In this document: positions 26,862-36,908 of the stretch, piece after piece
Layout: each line of letters begins with the position of its first letter
How positions within the stretch are numbered: position 1 is the first letter of the stretch
Position numbers and translations under genes: made by a program
Notes under the pieces: model-generated
The model's database searches: none
What the model was told of the DNA's origin: nothing
Seen by the model: only the letters and a program-made list of their open reading frames with translations
Assembly: GCA_009837185.1 (NCBI GenBank)
Contig: VXUA01000071.1
Span: forward strand, 1-64,000
Origin: Gammaproteobacteria bacterium
Lineage (GTDB): Bacteria > Pseudomonadota > Gammaproteobacteria > Pseudomonadales > Azotimanducaceae
DNA: 64,000 nucleotides
Direction of reading: 5' to 3'

Positions 26862-27014
26862 TTAACCTCCGAATGGTAAGAATTCTAGAATCGATTGCAC
26901 GTGGGGTGCGAAAAGAGCTCCAAGCATGATAATCACGCAGAGCCAAGCCCATATAACAAACAATTTCATAAAAATTGGTTGTTCTAAAAAATCTCTCCAA
27001 AGTGCGCGCCACAT
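26862..27014 (-). CDS. 50-residue single-pass membrane protein
   Basis: A short frame facing the J-domain gene, from ATG 27014 to TAA 26862. It begins with M-W-R-A-L-W-R-D-F-L-E-Q-P, followed by a strong transmembrane helix (I-W-A-W-L-C-V-I-I-M-L-G-A-L-F) and a short tail ending L-P-F-G-G. The basic start before the helix predicts an N-in orientation. The ribosome site is weak (AGAAG directly upstream). The protein-like composition makes it likely real, but no family is recognised. Confidence 0.5.
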   Translation of the reverse strand: MWRALWRDFLEQPIFMKLFVIWAWLCVIIMLGALFAPHVQSILEFLPFGG

Positions 27015-27129
27015 CTTCTAATGCTCTTGTATAACGAAGTCGGTATTTTAAGAAATCGTTAACCAAGAACGACAACTTCGGTACCCACTATCGAGTACAA
27101 GGCTGCACTTTATACCATTTCTAAGGGTA

Positions 27130-27158
27130 CTGTTTTTATATATGTACATTTATATAAT
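27130..27158 (+). promoter_or_regulatory. Possible promoter of the AddB-like gene
   Basis: A perfect TATAAT at 27153-27158 lies in a very AT-rich stretch. A weak -35 (CTGTTT, 27130-27135) sits 17 nt upstream. The start codon follows 33 nt after the -10. Confidence 0.35.
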
Positions 27159-27190
27159 ATAGGTCAATTTTCGCTACCCTTACTTAGACG

Positions 27191-29797
27191 ATGAGACCAC
27201 CATTAATCCCTCTCACCGAAGCACTGAAACGTGCAATTAACAAGGGAATCGTCGTCACTCATTCCGCTCGCCAAGCCTACGAGTTGAAGTACTCTTGGAC
27301 CCAAAGTAACTTACTGTCAGGGATACGAGCGTTTCAAAGTCCAAAGATCTATTCTTTTGATGAGTGGTTGCAACGAACTTACGAAGATTTGGTAATTAAG
27401 GCTTCGCCCAACACTGAACGATTTCTGATCACTCACGCGACACTTCAACTTGCGTTCCAATTGTGTTCACCAGATACCGAATACGAGAAATATGCATTCG
27501 CAGCAACACGCGCATGGAGAACATATATAGAGTGGAACTTGCATCGTGTCGGACCAGATCTTGAAACAACCGAAAATGGACGGTTATTCCGAAACTGGGT
27601 AAAGCGATTTCAGAAGTTTCAAGAGAAACAAGAAATAGTGACTCTCGCCGAACTGCCGGCACTGCTTAGTCGCGCGGTGACAGACAAATTTTGGTGCCCT
27701 AAAGCAATCGCGTTCTTTGGATTAGAAGAAGTATCTCCCACGCGCCAAGAACTCATCAATCAGCTAAGAGCGTTTGGTTGTGATGTAGATGAACTCCAAC
27801 CGATGTTGCTAGATTCAAAAAGACACCATACTATGAAGTTTGAATCAGCAAGTCGAGAGAGAAGTACGCTGGTTACATGGGCTCGAGCCCAGCTGAGCAA
27901 GTTTGGAAAAAATTTTCGAATCGGGGTGATCGTACCGGACCTTGGGTCTGGAGGTCCCAGACTCCGTAGCCAGTTTGAAGCCTCTTTTTACGACTGCGAC
28001 AGTGTCGATCGGGTTGTCAATATCGGTTTGGGTTTTCCTTTACGAGAAACCCGATTGTGCAAAGACTTGATTCAGTTCTTAGATTGGACAACTCGAGAAC
28101 TAGGGTATGAGGAAATCCTGCAACTTGGCCGTTCACCGTATTTGCGCAACCTAGCAATACCAGAGACGTTTTCGGACTCATTTCCAGAGCGAATGTACTA
28201 TCGAGAGTACGTCATCCGAATCAAAGACGAAGTTACATCTCCCGTGTTAAGGTCTATCCTGACAAAGTGTTCAGGAAAAAAGAGAGCTCTAAATGATTGG
28301 ATTGATCAAGCGATCACCGTATTAGATTTAGCAGGTTGGAGGTTGTGCGAGGATGAGGAAACAAAACGCGCCCAAGCAGCGTTCATGTTATTGTTCAATG
28401 AACTCACGAAGTTGTCCCCGTTACTTGGTACTATTCCGTGGTATCGAGCTGTTGCCCTAATTCGAAGCTCATTGAGAGCTCAAACACTCGCGGTAGACAT
28501 TCGTAACACACCGGTTCAAGTAATGTCCCGAGAAGAAGCTTCTGGTTTGGTATTTGATGCGCTTTGGATTACAGGTACATCTGAAGAAACATGGCCACCA
28601 AAAGTAGATTTAAACCCTATGATTCCAATTGCAGTTCAACGAAAAGCCCACGTACCGAGAGTTACTCAAGGGCAAATCCTGAACTGGGCGAAAAAAAGGT
28701 CCGAAAATTGGGCACGGATGGCTCCTTCCGTAATTTTTAGTTACGTCGATGAAGAGCAAGACAATGCTGACTTTTACTTGGAATCAAGTCGCCTTCTCGC
28801 GCAACACCAGAATATTGAAGTCGCGACGTTATTGGAACACCCGGAACTAACGAGTCGAGATCATCCTTGGGGTACTCAGCCGAAAGAGCACCTCCTGCGA
28901 CAATACTCCCCGGAGCGCGGTACTAAACTACCTCAGGAAACGACTTGGATTCGTTCTTCCACAATCCGCGATCAATCACGTTGTCCATTCCGTGCATGGG
29001 CCATTCATCGATTAAATTTGCCTGATCGAATTTCGCCACACAGGCTACCGAACGTTGTCGATAGAGGTACGGATGTGCATGAATTAACCGAAAAACTACT
29101 GACAACGGCTAAAAACCGTACCGAAATTAGCCAACTCGGATCGAATGAAATCGCCGCTGCCGTGGACCACGTACTGAAGAGACGTCGTCGCCGTTTACCT
29201 GCTCGTTTTATTGAACGAGAACGAGAACGACTAACCAAACTCGCTCGTCGTTGGATTGAGTTCGAATCAAATCGGGATGAATTTTCCGTTATGGCCCTTG
29301 AAAAAAAGTTTTCCACTACGATCGCCGGCTTAGATCTTTCGCTTCGGGTCGACCGTATAGACTCAACTGAAGAACTGTCATGCTTAATAATTGACTACAA
29401 AACGGGAACCGCTACGCCCAACTCTTGGTTACCACCACGATTGAACGAACCACAGATGCCCATCTACTCTGTCGCGGTACCAGAGGCTGATGGCTTAGCC
29501 TATCAGAAAATACCAGCCAACGGCAGAATAACAATGACAGGTTTTGCAAGTTCATTAGACGGCAAAAAGAAATTGAAAACGGTACCTGATGTATTGGGTT
29601 CTGACTTTTCTAGAGCAATTTCGACATGGAAATCATTGCTTGAGGAGACTGTTGAGGAGTACAAAAACGGAGAGGCACGAGTTGATCCAATTGACGTTAA
29701 ATCGGTTTGTCAAAATTGCCACTTGATGGGACTTTGTAGACAATTCACCGACATTACGTTTGAACTTGAAACGCCCGTACCAGACGATGTCGAATAA
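27191..29797 (+). CDS. AddB-like PD-(D/E)XK nuclease, DNA repair protein
   Basis: 868 residues. The body resembles a helicase-like scaffold without an ATP site. The C-terminal third is a PD-(D/E)XK nuclease (cd L-I-I-D-Y-K-T-G-T motif at about 735, with the preceding Asp in L-R-V-D-R-I-D). Cys in D-Q-S-R-C-P-F and C-Q-N-C-H-L-M-G-L-C form the four-Cys set that in AddB and related nucleases binds an iron-sulfur cluster. This is the proteobacterial 'probable DNA repair protein' type, which works with the following helicase in double-strand break end processing. It overlaps the next gene by 11 nt. Confidence 0.88.
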   Translation: MRPPLIPLTEALKRAINKGIVVTHSARQAYELKYSWTQSNLLSGIRAFQSPKIYSFDEWLQRTYEDLVIKASPNTERFLITHATLQLAFQLCSPDTEYEKYAFAATRAWRTYIEWNLHRVGPDLETTENGRLFRNWVKRFQKFQEKQEIVTLAELPALLSRAVTDKFWCPKAIAFFGLEEVSPTRQELINQLRAFGCDVDELQPMLLDSKRHHTMKFESASRERSTLVTWARAQLSKFGKNFRIGVIVPDLGSGGPRLRSQFEASFYDCDSVDRVVNIGLGFPLRETRLCKDLIQFLDWTTRELGYEEILQLGRSPYLRNLAIPETFSDSFPERMYYREYVIRIKDEVTSPVLRSILTKCSGKKRALNDWIDQAITVLDLAGWRLCEDEETKRAQAAFMLLFNELTKLSPLLGTIPWYRAVALIRSSLRAQTLAVDIRNTPVQVMSREEASGLVFDALWITGTSEETWPPKVDLNPMIPIAVQRKAHVPRVTQGQILNWAKKRSENWARMAPSVIFSYVDEEQDNADFYLESSRLLAQHQNIEVATLLEHPELTSRDHPWGTQPKEHLLRQYSPERGTKLPQETTWIRSSTIRDQSRCPFRAWAIHRLNLPDRISPHRLPNVVDRGTDVHELTEKLLTTAKNRTEISQLGSNEIAAAVDHVLKRRRRRLPARFIERERERLTKLARRWIEFESNRDEFSVMALEKKFSTTIAGLDLSLRVDRIDSTEELSCLIIDYKTGTATPNSWLPPRLNEPQMPIYSVAVPEADGLAYQKIPANGRITMTGFASSLDGKKKLKTVPDVLGSDFSRAISTWKSLLEETVEEYKNGEARVDPIDVKSVCQNCHLMGLCRQFTDITFELETPVPDDVE

Positions 29798-32700
29798 CGA
29801 TCCTACTTTAGTTGCTAGCGTCAACTTAGCCACGGACAGTCCCATTCGTGATGAAGCGGTTTCGCCTAATGAATCTTATATTGTTCAAGCTCCGGCAGGT
29901 TCTGGAAAAACTGCTCTGCTCGTTCGACGTTACTTAAATCTGCTTACTGTTGTGAAGCAACCTGAAGAAATTTTGGCAATAACGTTCACCGAGAAGGCAG
30001 CCCGAGAAATGAAGTCTAGAGTGTTGAAGGAATTGACACTCAAAGACGGGATCGCCGCACAAGTTCACGAACGTAGCAAGCGACTACATTGGGACCTTGA
30101 ACTCAACCCTCAACGTATGAAGATTCAGACCATCGATAGTTTCGCGTACGGGATCGTGCAACGAATGCCGATTGAATGCCAATTGAGTCTCGATTATCAA
30201 AGTATGGAAAAATCCGACGACATCTACTATGAGGCGGCGGTTGAATTTTTTGAACAAGTGCTTCGACAAGGGATAAATACCGAATACGCGACCGACATTC
30301 TTGCCCTGTTTGAGAACAACATCGATCAAGCTATTGATACCTTCGCCAGCATGCTGAGTCATCGACAAAATTGGATCAAATCCGTACAACGCGTGCTGTA
30401 CGAGAAGAGAGATGGGAAATCCGATGCAGGGATCTTTGCTCAGCTAGAAGCAACGCGTAATAGTTATGTTGGCAATGTAATCGAAACGACACGAAGATCA
30501 CTACCAGACTCCATAATTAACCGATGTAAAAAGCTTTGTAGAAAGGTCTGCAGGAACTTGGCTAAACCATTCCACGATTTTGAACGAATCGAAGATTGGG
30601 CAACGCTTGCGAACGTGTTCTTGACTAGTACGAACACCTTTCGAAAAGTAGTAAATGTAAGACAAGGATTCCCACCTAAGTCTGTTGAAAAACAACAATG
30701 GAGCGAGTTATCCGCTGAAATTAAGAAAGCCAATCTCATTGAAGTGTTGCAAAGGATTCATGGAATTCCTGGCGGAACGATATTGCCACGACACAGAGAA
30801 GCATTCGACTCCTTGTGTCTCGGACTTCCTTCTTTGATTCAAAAGCTTAATGTGGTCTTCCAACGTCGAGAATGCATCGACTTTTCCGAGCTGTCGTTCG
30901 CAGCGCAGCGAGCATTAGAACGAGACGAAATGCCCACGGAATTAGCCCTAGCTTTGGACTACCGAATTTCGCACATTCTGATCGATGAATATCAAGACAC
31001 TTCAGATGCACAGTTTGCGTTTTTTGAACGCATCATGACTACTTGGAATCCTGACTCTGGAAACAGTTTCTTTGCGGTTGGCGATCCCATGCAATCAATT
31101 TACCGATTTCGGAACGCGAATCTAAGCCTCTTTCAACGAACATTCAATCAAGACATTCTTAACTTAAACGTACGACCTCGTAAACTGAACAGCAACTTTC
31201 GATCCATACCGTCGTTGGTTGATTTCAACAATCGAGTGTTTCAACGTGTTTTTGGAATCGAGGAAAATGCCGATTACGGACAGGTAGCGTTTGCTGAGTC
31301 GGTACCCGCAAATACTCAGCTTGAAGAAAACGCAAACGAGGATTCCGTGAACTTCGTTCTAACGCTCGACGATCCTGACGGAAATCGAGAAGCGCAACAA
31401 GTCGCGCTTCGTATTGAACAGCTGATTTCATCATATGGATCAGAAGACAAGATTGCATTATTGGTACCCACGAGGACTCGGCTCGCCGGATACTTCGATG
31501 CTCTGAAAGACAAAGGCATTCAGTGGAAAGGAATCGAAATCTTAAAACTCGAAGTCGCTCCGGTTGTTAGAGATCTATATTCGTTGGTCGAAGCAGTAAA
31601 TGAAGATCGTTCCCGGCTTGCGTGGCTCTCAGTGTTTCGCTCACCGCTGTGTGGTCTGGCTCTACCCGATCTAGAGAAACTTGCTGAATTTAAGACTGGT
31701 TCTGAAATGCTTACCTGTACTACTCTGTCTACTATTGGGCTGAAGCTATTGGCAAGAGTACAAAAAGCGGTCCTTCAATCGCGGCGAGAGTCGCACTTAA
31801 CTTTACGATCCCAGGTCGAGAGGTTGTGGTTCCGATTGGGTGGAAAACATGCCTATGAAGACGTCGACTCGATGGTCAATGCAGAGCGATTTTTTGAACT
31901 GTTGGAATCGACAACAGAACGCGAAATCCGATTGCACGACCTGTGGTCCCGCGTGCAATCAGAATATGTTTCTGAATCCGGTGAAAACGCTGATCTCGAC
32001 ATCATGACTATTCATAAGGCGAAGGGGTTAGAGTTTGATCACGTGCTTTTAGTCGACATTAGTAACGCAACAGGTAGTAATCCTCGCGAGCTGGTGCACT
32101 GGGCAGAGTTTGAAAGTTCCTTACTTGTAGCGGTACGGGATCAAGAAGTCGAAGATCCGTTTTATGACTTCCTTCGGCGCGAAGAGAAGGCGCGCGATGC
32201 GAACGAAAACAAACGCTTGTTGTATGTCGCCATGACAAGAGCGAAAAAGACTCTTTCCATCTTTGGACGTTTCAGCAAGACCGAAAAGAAACCTCGTTCC
32301 GGATCATTACTCGCGTTATTGGAGCCTATCTTCGATGACGCAACGGAAATCGACATCGAACCAGAGACTTCCGAATTGAACGTTACTCGAGGCAATCTTT
32401 TGACTCGAATCGATCCGAGTTATGAATGGGTCGAACCAACTTCCAAGTATCAAATTGAAGAGAGCTTGAAATTCGGTTTCTCTCCCGAAATCGAGATACC
32501 AGCACCTCCTAATTTTCGACAAGAACTTGTTCTAGGAAAGTTAGTTCACCGAGAACTCAACTGGCTGTCGCAAACAGCTGAGCGAGAAAACGTCTTCAGT
32601 ACTGAGCGCATCGCAAGTTGGCAACGCTTTCTGCGAGCTGAAGGCCTACGTAGTGAGGAAATTGCCCTCTTAGTTGAAAGGACACAAGAGCATCTCAACA

Positions 32701-33056
32701 ATGTACTCAATCACGATCTGGGTCAATGGATTATTAGTCCGCATCAGAATGAAGCTTGTTCAGAAACAGCTTACACAGCCATCCTTGAAGGTAGACTCAC
32801 AGAGATTGTTATCGATCGAACCTTTATAGACGACGCAGACGTACGTTGGATCATCGACTTTAAGACCACCACTATCGGTGAAGACGTTTCTCATGAAACA
32901 CTGCTTCGGGATAGCGAAAATAGACATGGCAAACAATTAAGTCGATATGCTTCGGTCTTGCAGTTGTGCGACCCACGAGCAATCAAGTGCGGCGTTTACT
33001 ACACTGATATCCCTCTGTTTGTCGAAGTCGAAGTACCGGAGACACATCCAACGTAA
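29787..33056 (+). CDS. AddA-like UvrD/RecB-family helicase-nuclease
   Basis: About 1089 residues from the ATG at 29787; a longer frame from 29760 is less likely. Superfamily 1 motifs: Walker A A-P-A-G-S-G-K-T, motif Ia A-I-T-F-T-E-K-A-A-R-E-M, Walker B I-L-I-D-E-Y-Q-D-T-S-D, motif III V-G-D-P-M-Q-S-I-Y-R-F, motif V T-I-H-K-A-K-G-L-E-F-D-H and motif VI L-L-Y-V-A-M-T-R-A-K. A C-terminal nuclease-like block contains W-I-I-D-F-K-T-T. Together with the AddB-like protein it should unwind and resect DNA ends for recombination, in place of RecBCD. No recD-like gene lies nearby. Confidence 0.9.
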   Translation: MSNNDPTLVASVNLATDSPIRDEAVSPNESYIVQAPAGSGKTALLVRRYLNLLTVVKQPEEILAITFTEKAAREMKSRVLKELTLKDGIAAQVHERSKRLHWDLELNPQRMKIQTIDSFAYGIVQRMPIECQLSLDYQSMEKSDDIYYEAAVEFFEQVLRQGINTEYATDILALFENNIDQAIDTFASMLSHRQNWIKSVQRVLYEKRDGKSDAGIFAQLEATRNSYVGNVIETTRRSLPDSIINRCKKLCRKVCRNLAKPFHDFERIEDWATLANVFLTSTNTFRKVVNVRQGFPPKSVEKQQWSELSAEIKKANLIEVLQRIHGIPGGTILPRHREAFDSLCLGLPSLIQKLNVVFQRRECIDFSELSFAAQRALERDEMPTELALALDYRISHILIDEYQDTSDAQFAFFERIMTTWNPDSGNSFFAVGDPMQSIYRFRNANLSLFQRTFNQDILNLNVRPRKLNSNFRSIPSLVDFNNRVFQRVFGIEENADYGQVAFAESVPANTQLEENANEDSVNFVLTLDDPDGNREAQQVALRIEQLISSYGSEDKIALLVPTRTRLAGYFDALKDKGIQWKGIEILKLEVAPVVRDLYSLVEAVNEDRSRLAWLSVFRSPLCGLALPDLEKLAEFKTGSEMLTCTTLSTIGLKLLARVQKAVLQSRRESHLTLRSQVERLWFRLGGKHAYEDVDSMVNAERFFELLESTTEREIRLHDLWSRVQSEYVSESGENADLDIMTIHKAKGLEFDHVLLVDISNATGSNPRELVHWAEFESSLLVAVRDQEVEDPFYDFLRREEKARDANENKRLLYVAMTRAKKTLSIFGRFSKTEKKPRSGSLLALLEPIFDDATEIDIEPETSELNVTRGNLLTRIDPSYEWVEPTSKYQIEESLKFGFSPEIEIPAPPNFRQELVLGKLVHRELNWLSQTAERENVFSTERIASWQRFLRAEGLRSEEIALLVERTQEHLNNVLNHDLGQWIISPHQNEACSETAYTAILEGRLTEIVIDRTFIDDADVRWIIDFKTTTIGEDVSHETLLRDSENRHGKQLSRYASVLQLCDPRAIKCGVYYTDIPLFVEVEVPETHPT

Positions 33057-33238
33057 CTTAGCCCACGACCGCTGTTTCGTTAAAATCGTAATACAGAAAT
33101 TTGTCGTATAAATCACTGGGCATTGCCTAGATTTCGCTACTAGAAATACAGTAACGCGATTGGACTAGGAACTCGTAATCTCTACCTTCTGTATTGAAGA
33201 ATACTGCTGGTTATCTCGATTACTTTTTGGAGAGCAAA

Positions 33239-35770
33239 ATGAACAACATATTTTCAAAATTAACCATTGGAATCGCACTGACGGTAATGTGCGGATCACT
33301 TGTATCTCAAAACGACCAAACTGAAGATGAAAACGAAGATACCAAAGATTCAGAATCCACAAGGATGATCGAAATTGATGTGGAAGCCACTCCGATTGAA
33401 TCAACTCCTGGGACGACTACCTACTCTGCTGAAACGATAGAAAAGTCTCCCACTGGCGAGGGGAATCTAAGCGATTTATTACGGCTCAATCCAAGCGTGG
33501 ACTTTTCTCGTGAGAGTAATCTATCTGCTGGGACCGCAAGTTTGCGCCCCGACGAAATTTCTATTCATGGACAAGAGTTTTATCAAAATCTCTTTCTCAT
33601 TGATGGTTCTGACGCTACAAACGACCTAAATCCCGCAAATAGCATGGATGTGTGGCGAACGCCGAGTTTGGTAGCACCTCACGGAGGTAGTTCTCCTCAA
33701 GGATATTACATAGATGTTGACCTGCTAGAGAAAGTCGAAGTGTACGACAGTAACATCCCCGTCGAATATGGAGGATTCACTGGCGGAGTTGTATCTGCAG
33801 ACCTTAAGTCCTACGGCGGTGAGGACAAAATTTCGTTTAAGTGGGGACTGCAAAAAGATGAGTGGGAAAGCTTTCATGTGAGCGAAAAAGATATCACCTC
33901 GGCGGACCGCTATAGTGCTGTCTACACTCCGGATTACGAAAAATCCAATTACAAACTTTCTTTGCAAAGGAGATTAGGGGACATCGGGATCACGCTGGGT
34001 ATTACCAGGAGACATTCCACATTCGCACAAGAATTTGAAGACGATACCGACACGATTCAGATGCTGGACTATGAAGACAGCATTCAAAACATAGTCGGGA
34101 AACTTAGCTTTGCATTGGGTAGCCAACCACTGACGTTTTCATTCCGATCCACTTCACGAACTCACGATGGACTCACGTCAACAAATTACACCGGGCGATT
34201 TGAAAAGGAACACAACGGAATCGGGTTCACGGTTGGAACCTCCTATGCGTTCGGTGACGGGGACATGGAAATGAAGTTTTCTTTCGATCAGTTGTCCGAC
34301 AATCTTGACAGCAGTACGAACTATTTCACCTATCATGAACATTTAGAAGGGAGTGGCATGTCCAGATATGAAGGGGCATTCGGCGATTCGGAACAACAAC
34401 AAACTCGCTGGAGCTTTAAACCCAAATGGACTCGTCCTGCCTCAGAAACAGCAGATTTTTGGGGTTCCCATCAACTGACTATGGGCGGCGAAATTAAGAC
34501 TACAACAAGCTTCTACAAGCGTCCTGAAGATATTACGTTCGAAAACTTCTGGTGTGTTCGAGATATGGGCCGAGAGGGTTGTCAAGATCAAGACGGAGAT
34601 GGTGTAAGTAGTGCTGGAGATGAATACCTTCAGTCTAGGTCATTTTGGTTTGCGGGCGAAGTTGATGTTTCCTATGAAGAGATATCCGCATACATTGAGG
34701 ATAAGTTTTCTTTGAACGACTTTCCAGCAGGTGATAACGCGTTGAATGTCACTGTTGGTGTGCGTGCAGATTGGGAAAGTTATCTCGAAAATTTCAATAT
34801 TTCCCCGAGAATTAGCGTTGACAGAGAACTATTTGACGGTACTGTTGTTGCTGGACTAAGCCGTTACTACGGACGCAGTTTCTTTAGGTATGAGTTGAAC
34901 GATGCTATTTATGGCTGGAGGGAAATCTATTTAAATCTCACGCGGCCTAGAGGACGACTAGGCGAAGAAGTACCTTGTTCTGATCCGGATTTCGTAAACT
35001 GCACGCATCGAACATTTGATGACCGTTCCGGCCGATCGGATTTGGATACTCCCTACTCCAATGAGTGGATGATTGGCTGGTCTACGACTGCATTCGCGAT
35101 TGATACTAGTCTACAGTTCGTATCTCGAGAGTCGAAGCAAGGTGTATCGCGTTCCCGCGATGATGACGGTAACTACTTTTATACGAACGATGGTAGAAGC
35201 TCGACACAGAGTGCCTCCGCGTCGTTCATTAATTCTCAACCGTATCTATTCGGAATATCGGAAACAACGTTTTCACTCAGCGTGAGCTACAAAAATAGTG
35301 AGTCGAATCGTCAGGATGACGGCGGTTACGACGATGATTTAGACGAAGAATTAATTTATTATGACGGTAGTCTTATTTCCGCTGAAGAATTACCTGCTTG
35401 GGACTATAACGTACCCTTCGGTATTGGATTTTTTACGACAACTAGGTTCCCAGTCTGGGATGTAACTTGGACGAACTTCTTCAACCATCGTCAAGGTGGA
35501 ACTATAGCGCGCGACACCAGAGAAAATTACATGGATCCGGACACTGGCATGTCACATGACATTTATGAAGATTTTGAATTTGATGGTCTACTAACTGTTA
35601 ACTCGAAGATTTCTTGGAACGGACGTATTACCGATAGATTCTCTGGATTCGTCAACTTTGAAGTGAATAATCTCTTCGACGAAGTCGTCGACAATAGTCG
35701 ATTCGACACTCGTCGCCGATTTACTCAAGGCCGAAGATTTTGGATCGAAGTAGGTGTGGACTTTAGATAG
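33239..35770 (+). CDS. TonB-dependent receptor
   Basis: 843 residues from the ATG at 33239, chosen for its GGAGA ribosome site and proper signal peptide (about 1-22, ending L-V-S-Q). A long acidic linker precedes the plug domain (I-D-V-E-A-T-P and L-S-D-L-L-R-L-N-P-S-V; F-L-I-D-G-S-D-A-T). The plug ends in V-E-Y-G-G-F-T-G-G-V, followed by the barrel. D-Q-D-G-D-G in an extracellular loop may bind calcium. The protein ends W-I-E-V-G-V-D-F-R. The exbB-exbD-exbD-tonB genes follow directly, so it has a dedicated energy module. Substrate not deducible. Confidence 0.87.
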   Translation: MNNIFSKLTIGIALTVMCGSLVSQNDQTEDENEDTKDSESTRMIEIDVEATPIESTPGTTTYSAETIEKSPTGEGNLSDLLRLNPSVDFSRESNLSAGTASLRPDEISIHGQEFYQNLFLIDGSDATNDLNPANSMDVWRTPSLVAPHGGSSPQGYYIDVDLLEKVEVYDSNIPVEYGGFTGGVVSADLKSYGGEDKISFKWGLQKDEWESFHVSEKDITSADRYSAVYTPDYEKSNYKLSLQRRLGDIGITLGITRRHSTFAQEFEDDTDTIQMLDYEDSIQNIVGKLSFALGSQPLTFSFRSTSRTHDGLTSTNYTGRFEKEHNGIGFTVGTSYAFGDGDMEMKFSFDQLSDNLDSSTNYFTYHEHLEGSGMSRYEGAFGDSEQQQTRWSFKPKWTRPASETADFWGSHQLTMGGEIKTTTSFYKRPEDITFENFWCVRDMGREGCQDQDGDGVSSAGDEYLQSRSFWFAGEVDVSYEEISAYIEDKFSLNDFPAGDNALNVTVGVRADWESYLENFNISPRISVDRELFDGTVVAGLSRYYGRSFFRYELNDAIYGWREIYLNLTRPRGRLGEEVPCSDPDFVNCTHRTFDDRSGRSDLDTPYSNEWMIGWSTTAFAIDTSLQFVSRESKQGVSRSRDDDGNYFYTNDGRSSTQSASASFINSQPYLFGISETTFSLSVSYKNSESNRQDDGGYDDDLDEELIYYDGSLISAEELPAWDYNVPFGIGFFTTTRFPVWDVTWTNFFNHRQGGTIARDTRENYMDPDTGMSHDIYEDFEFDGLLTVNSKISWNGRITDRFSGFVNFEVNNLFDEVVDNSRFDTRRRFTQGRRFWIEVGVDFR

Positions 35771-35867
35771 GCTACGATTGCACATTCTGTGCTATATTGC
35801 TGCTTCGTTTTTGTCATTAGTGAGCACTAAGTCAACGGTTGAACATTTACACGTTTAGCAGTTGAAC

Positions 35868-36500
35868 ATGTTTCAATCGTTGATTCGCTTTCTCCAAGTT
35901 GGAGGACCAGTAGTATGGTTACTGCTGGTGATCTCGGTCGTTGCCATCGCCATCGTTATTTACAAGATGTGGCAACTAGTACAAGCACGACCAGACGATA
36001 ACGTCCACCTCCAACCAGCAATCAAGGCTTGGGTTGAACATGATCATTCAACAGCTATCTCAAAACTCAGTAAGCAAGCGTTCGCCCACGATATCGTCAA
36101 ATTCACTATGGAGAATTTGTCTGATAGTCAACATGACGAAGCGATCATCAAGGAAGAAATCGAACGGATATCGATCACCAAACTATCTGAACTTCGATCT
36201 CTCTTACCTGCTCTTGAAGTGATTGGAACCCTCAGCCCGTTGCTTGGGTTATTAGGGACCGTACTGGGCATGATCAACGCGTTTCAAGCTATGGAAATAG
36301 CGGGCAATCAAGTAGACCCATCTGTACTTGCCGGAGGAATATGGCAAGCACTTCTTACCACAGCACTTGGACTTGCTATCGCCATTCCTGTACTCGCGGC
36401 GTTTAATTGGATGGATCGCAAAATACAGCGTAGCGCAATGCTAATTAACGATACGGTCACACAAATTTTCACCGCTTACCATCTTCGTAAAACAGCATAG
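35868..36500 (+). CDS. exbB: ExbB/TolQ-family proton channel
   Basis: About 210 residues with three transmembrane helices: near residues 12-35, then the pair [14 protein letters not shown] and [15 protein letters not shown]. The family signature A-L-x-T-T-A-x-G-L-x-x-A-I-P is visible. Together with ExbD it makes the proton-driven motor for TonB. ATG at 35868 preferred; TTG two codons earlier is possible. First of four motor genes. Confidence 0.92.
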   Translation: MFQSLIRFLQVGGPVVWLLLVISVVAIAIVIYKMWQLVQARPDDNVHLQPAIKAWVEHDHSTAISKLSKQAFAHDIVKFTMENLSDSQHDEAIIKEEIERISITKLSELRSLLPALEVIGTLSPLLGLLGTVLGMINAFQAMEIAGNQVDPSVLAGGIWQALLTTALGLAIAIPVLAAFNWMDRKIQRSAMLINDTVTQIFTAYHLRKTA

Positions 36501-36509
36501 ATTTGTGAT

Positions 36510-36908
36510 ATGCTCGATTTGTCGCATTATTTGAAATCGAAGAAGCGGACGGTGAGTATGGTTCCACTCATCGATATTGTTTTCATTTTGCTACTCTTTT
36601 TTATACTGACCAAAACGGTCGTAGCAGACAAACAACTCAGTCTTGACACCGCCAAAGCGCGACCATCACAACAACAAGAAACAGTTACTGTTTGGTTAGA
36701 GAACGACGAGGGACTACTCGTAATTGACGGTCTGTTCGTTGAAAGTGCCGATCAGGACGAACTAGCATGGTGGATACAAAACAAGGGCGTAAACACCAAC
36801 TACGTCATTGATATGCAGGAGGATGTTTCTACGCAAGGACTCATAACCTTGCTGGACCGCATGAAGCAAGCCGATGCGGCGAATGTAACAATTGAACTCG
36901 ACAAATAG
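36510..36908 (+). CDS. exbD: ExbD/TolR-family protein, first copy
   Basis: 132 residues. A single N-terminal helix carries the channel motif V-P-L-I-D-I-V-F-I-L-L-L-F-F, including the proton-transferring Asp. A periplasmic domain of ExbD type follows. It begins 9 nt after exbB and its TAG stop meets the start of the second exbD, so the two are coupled. Confidence 0.9.
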   Translation: MLDLSHYLKSKKRTVSMVPLIDIVFILLLFFILTKTVVADKQLSLDTAKARPSQQQETVTVWLENDEGLLVIDGLFVESADQDELAWWIQNKGVNTNYVIDMQEDVSTQGLITLLDRMKQADAANVTIELDK

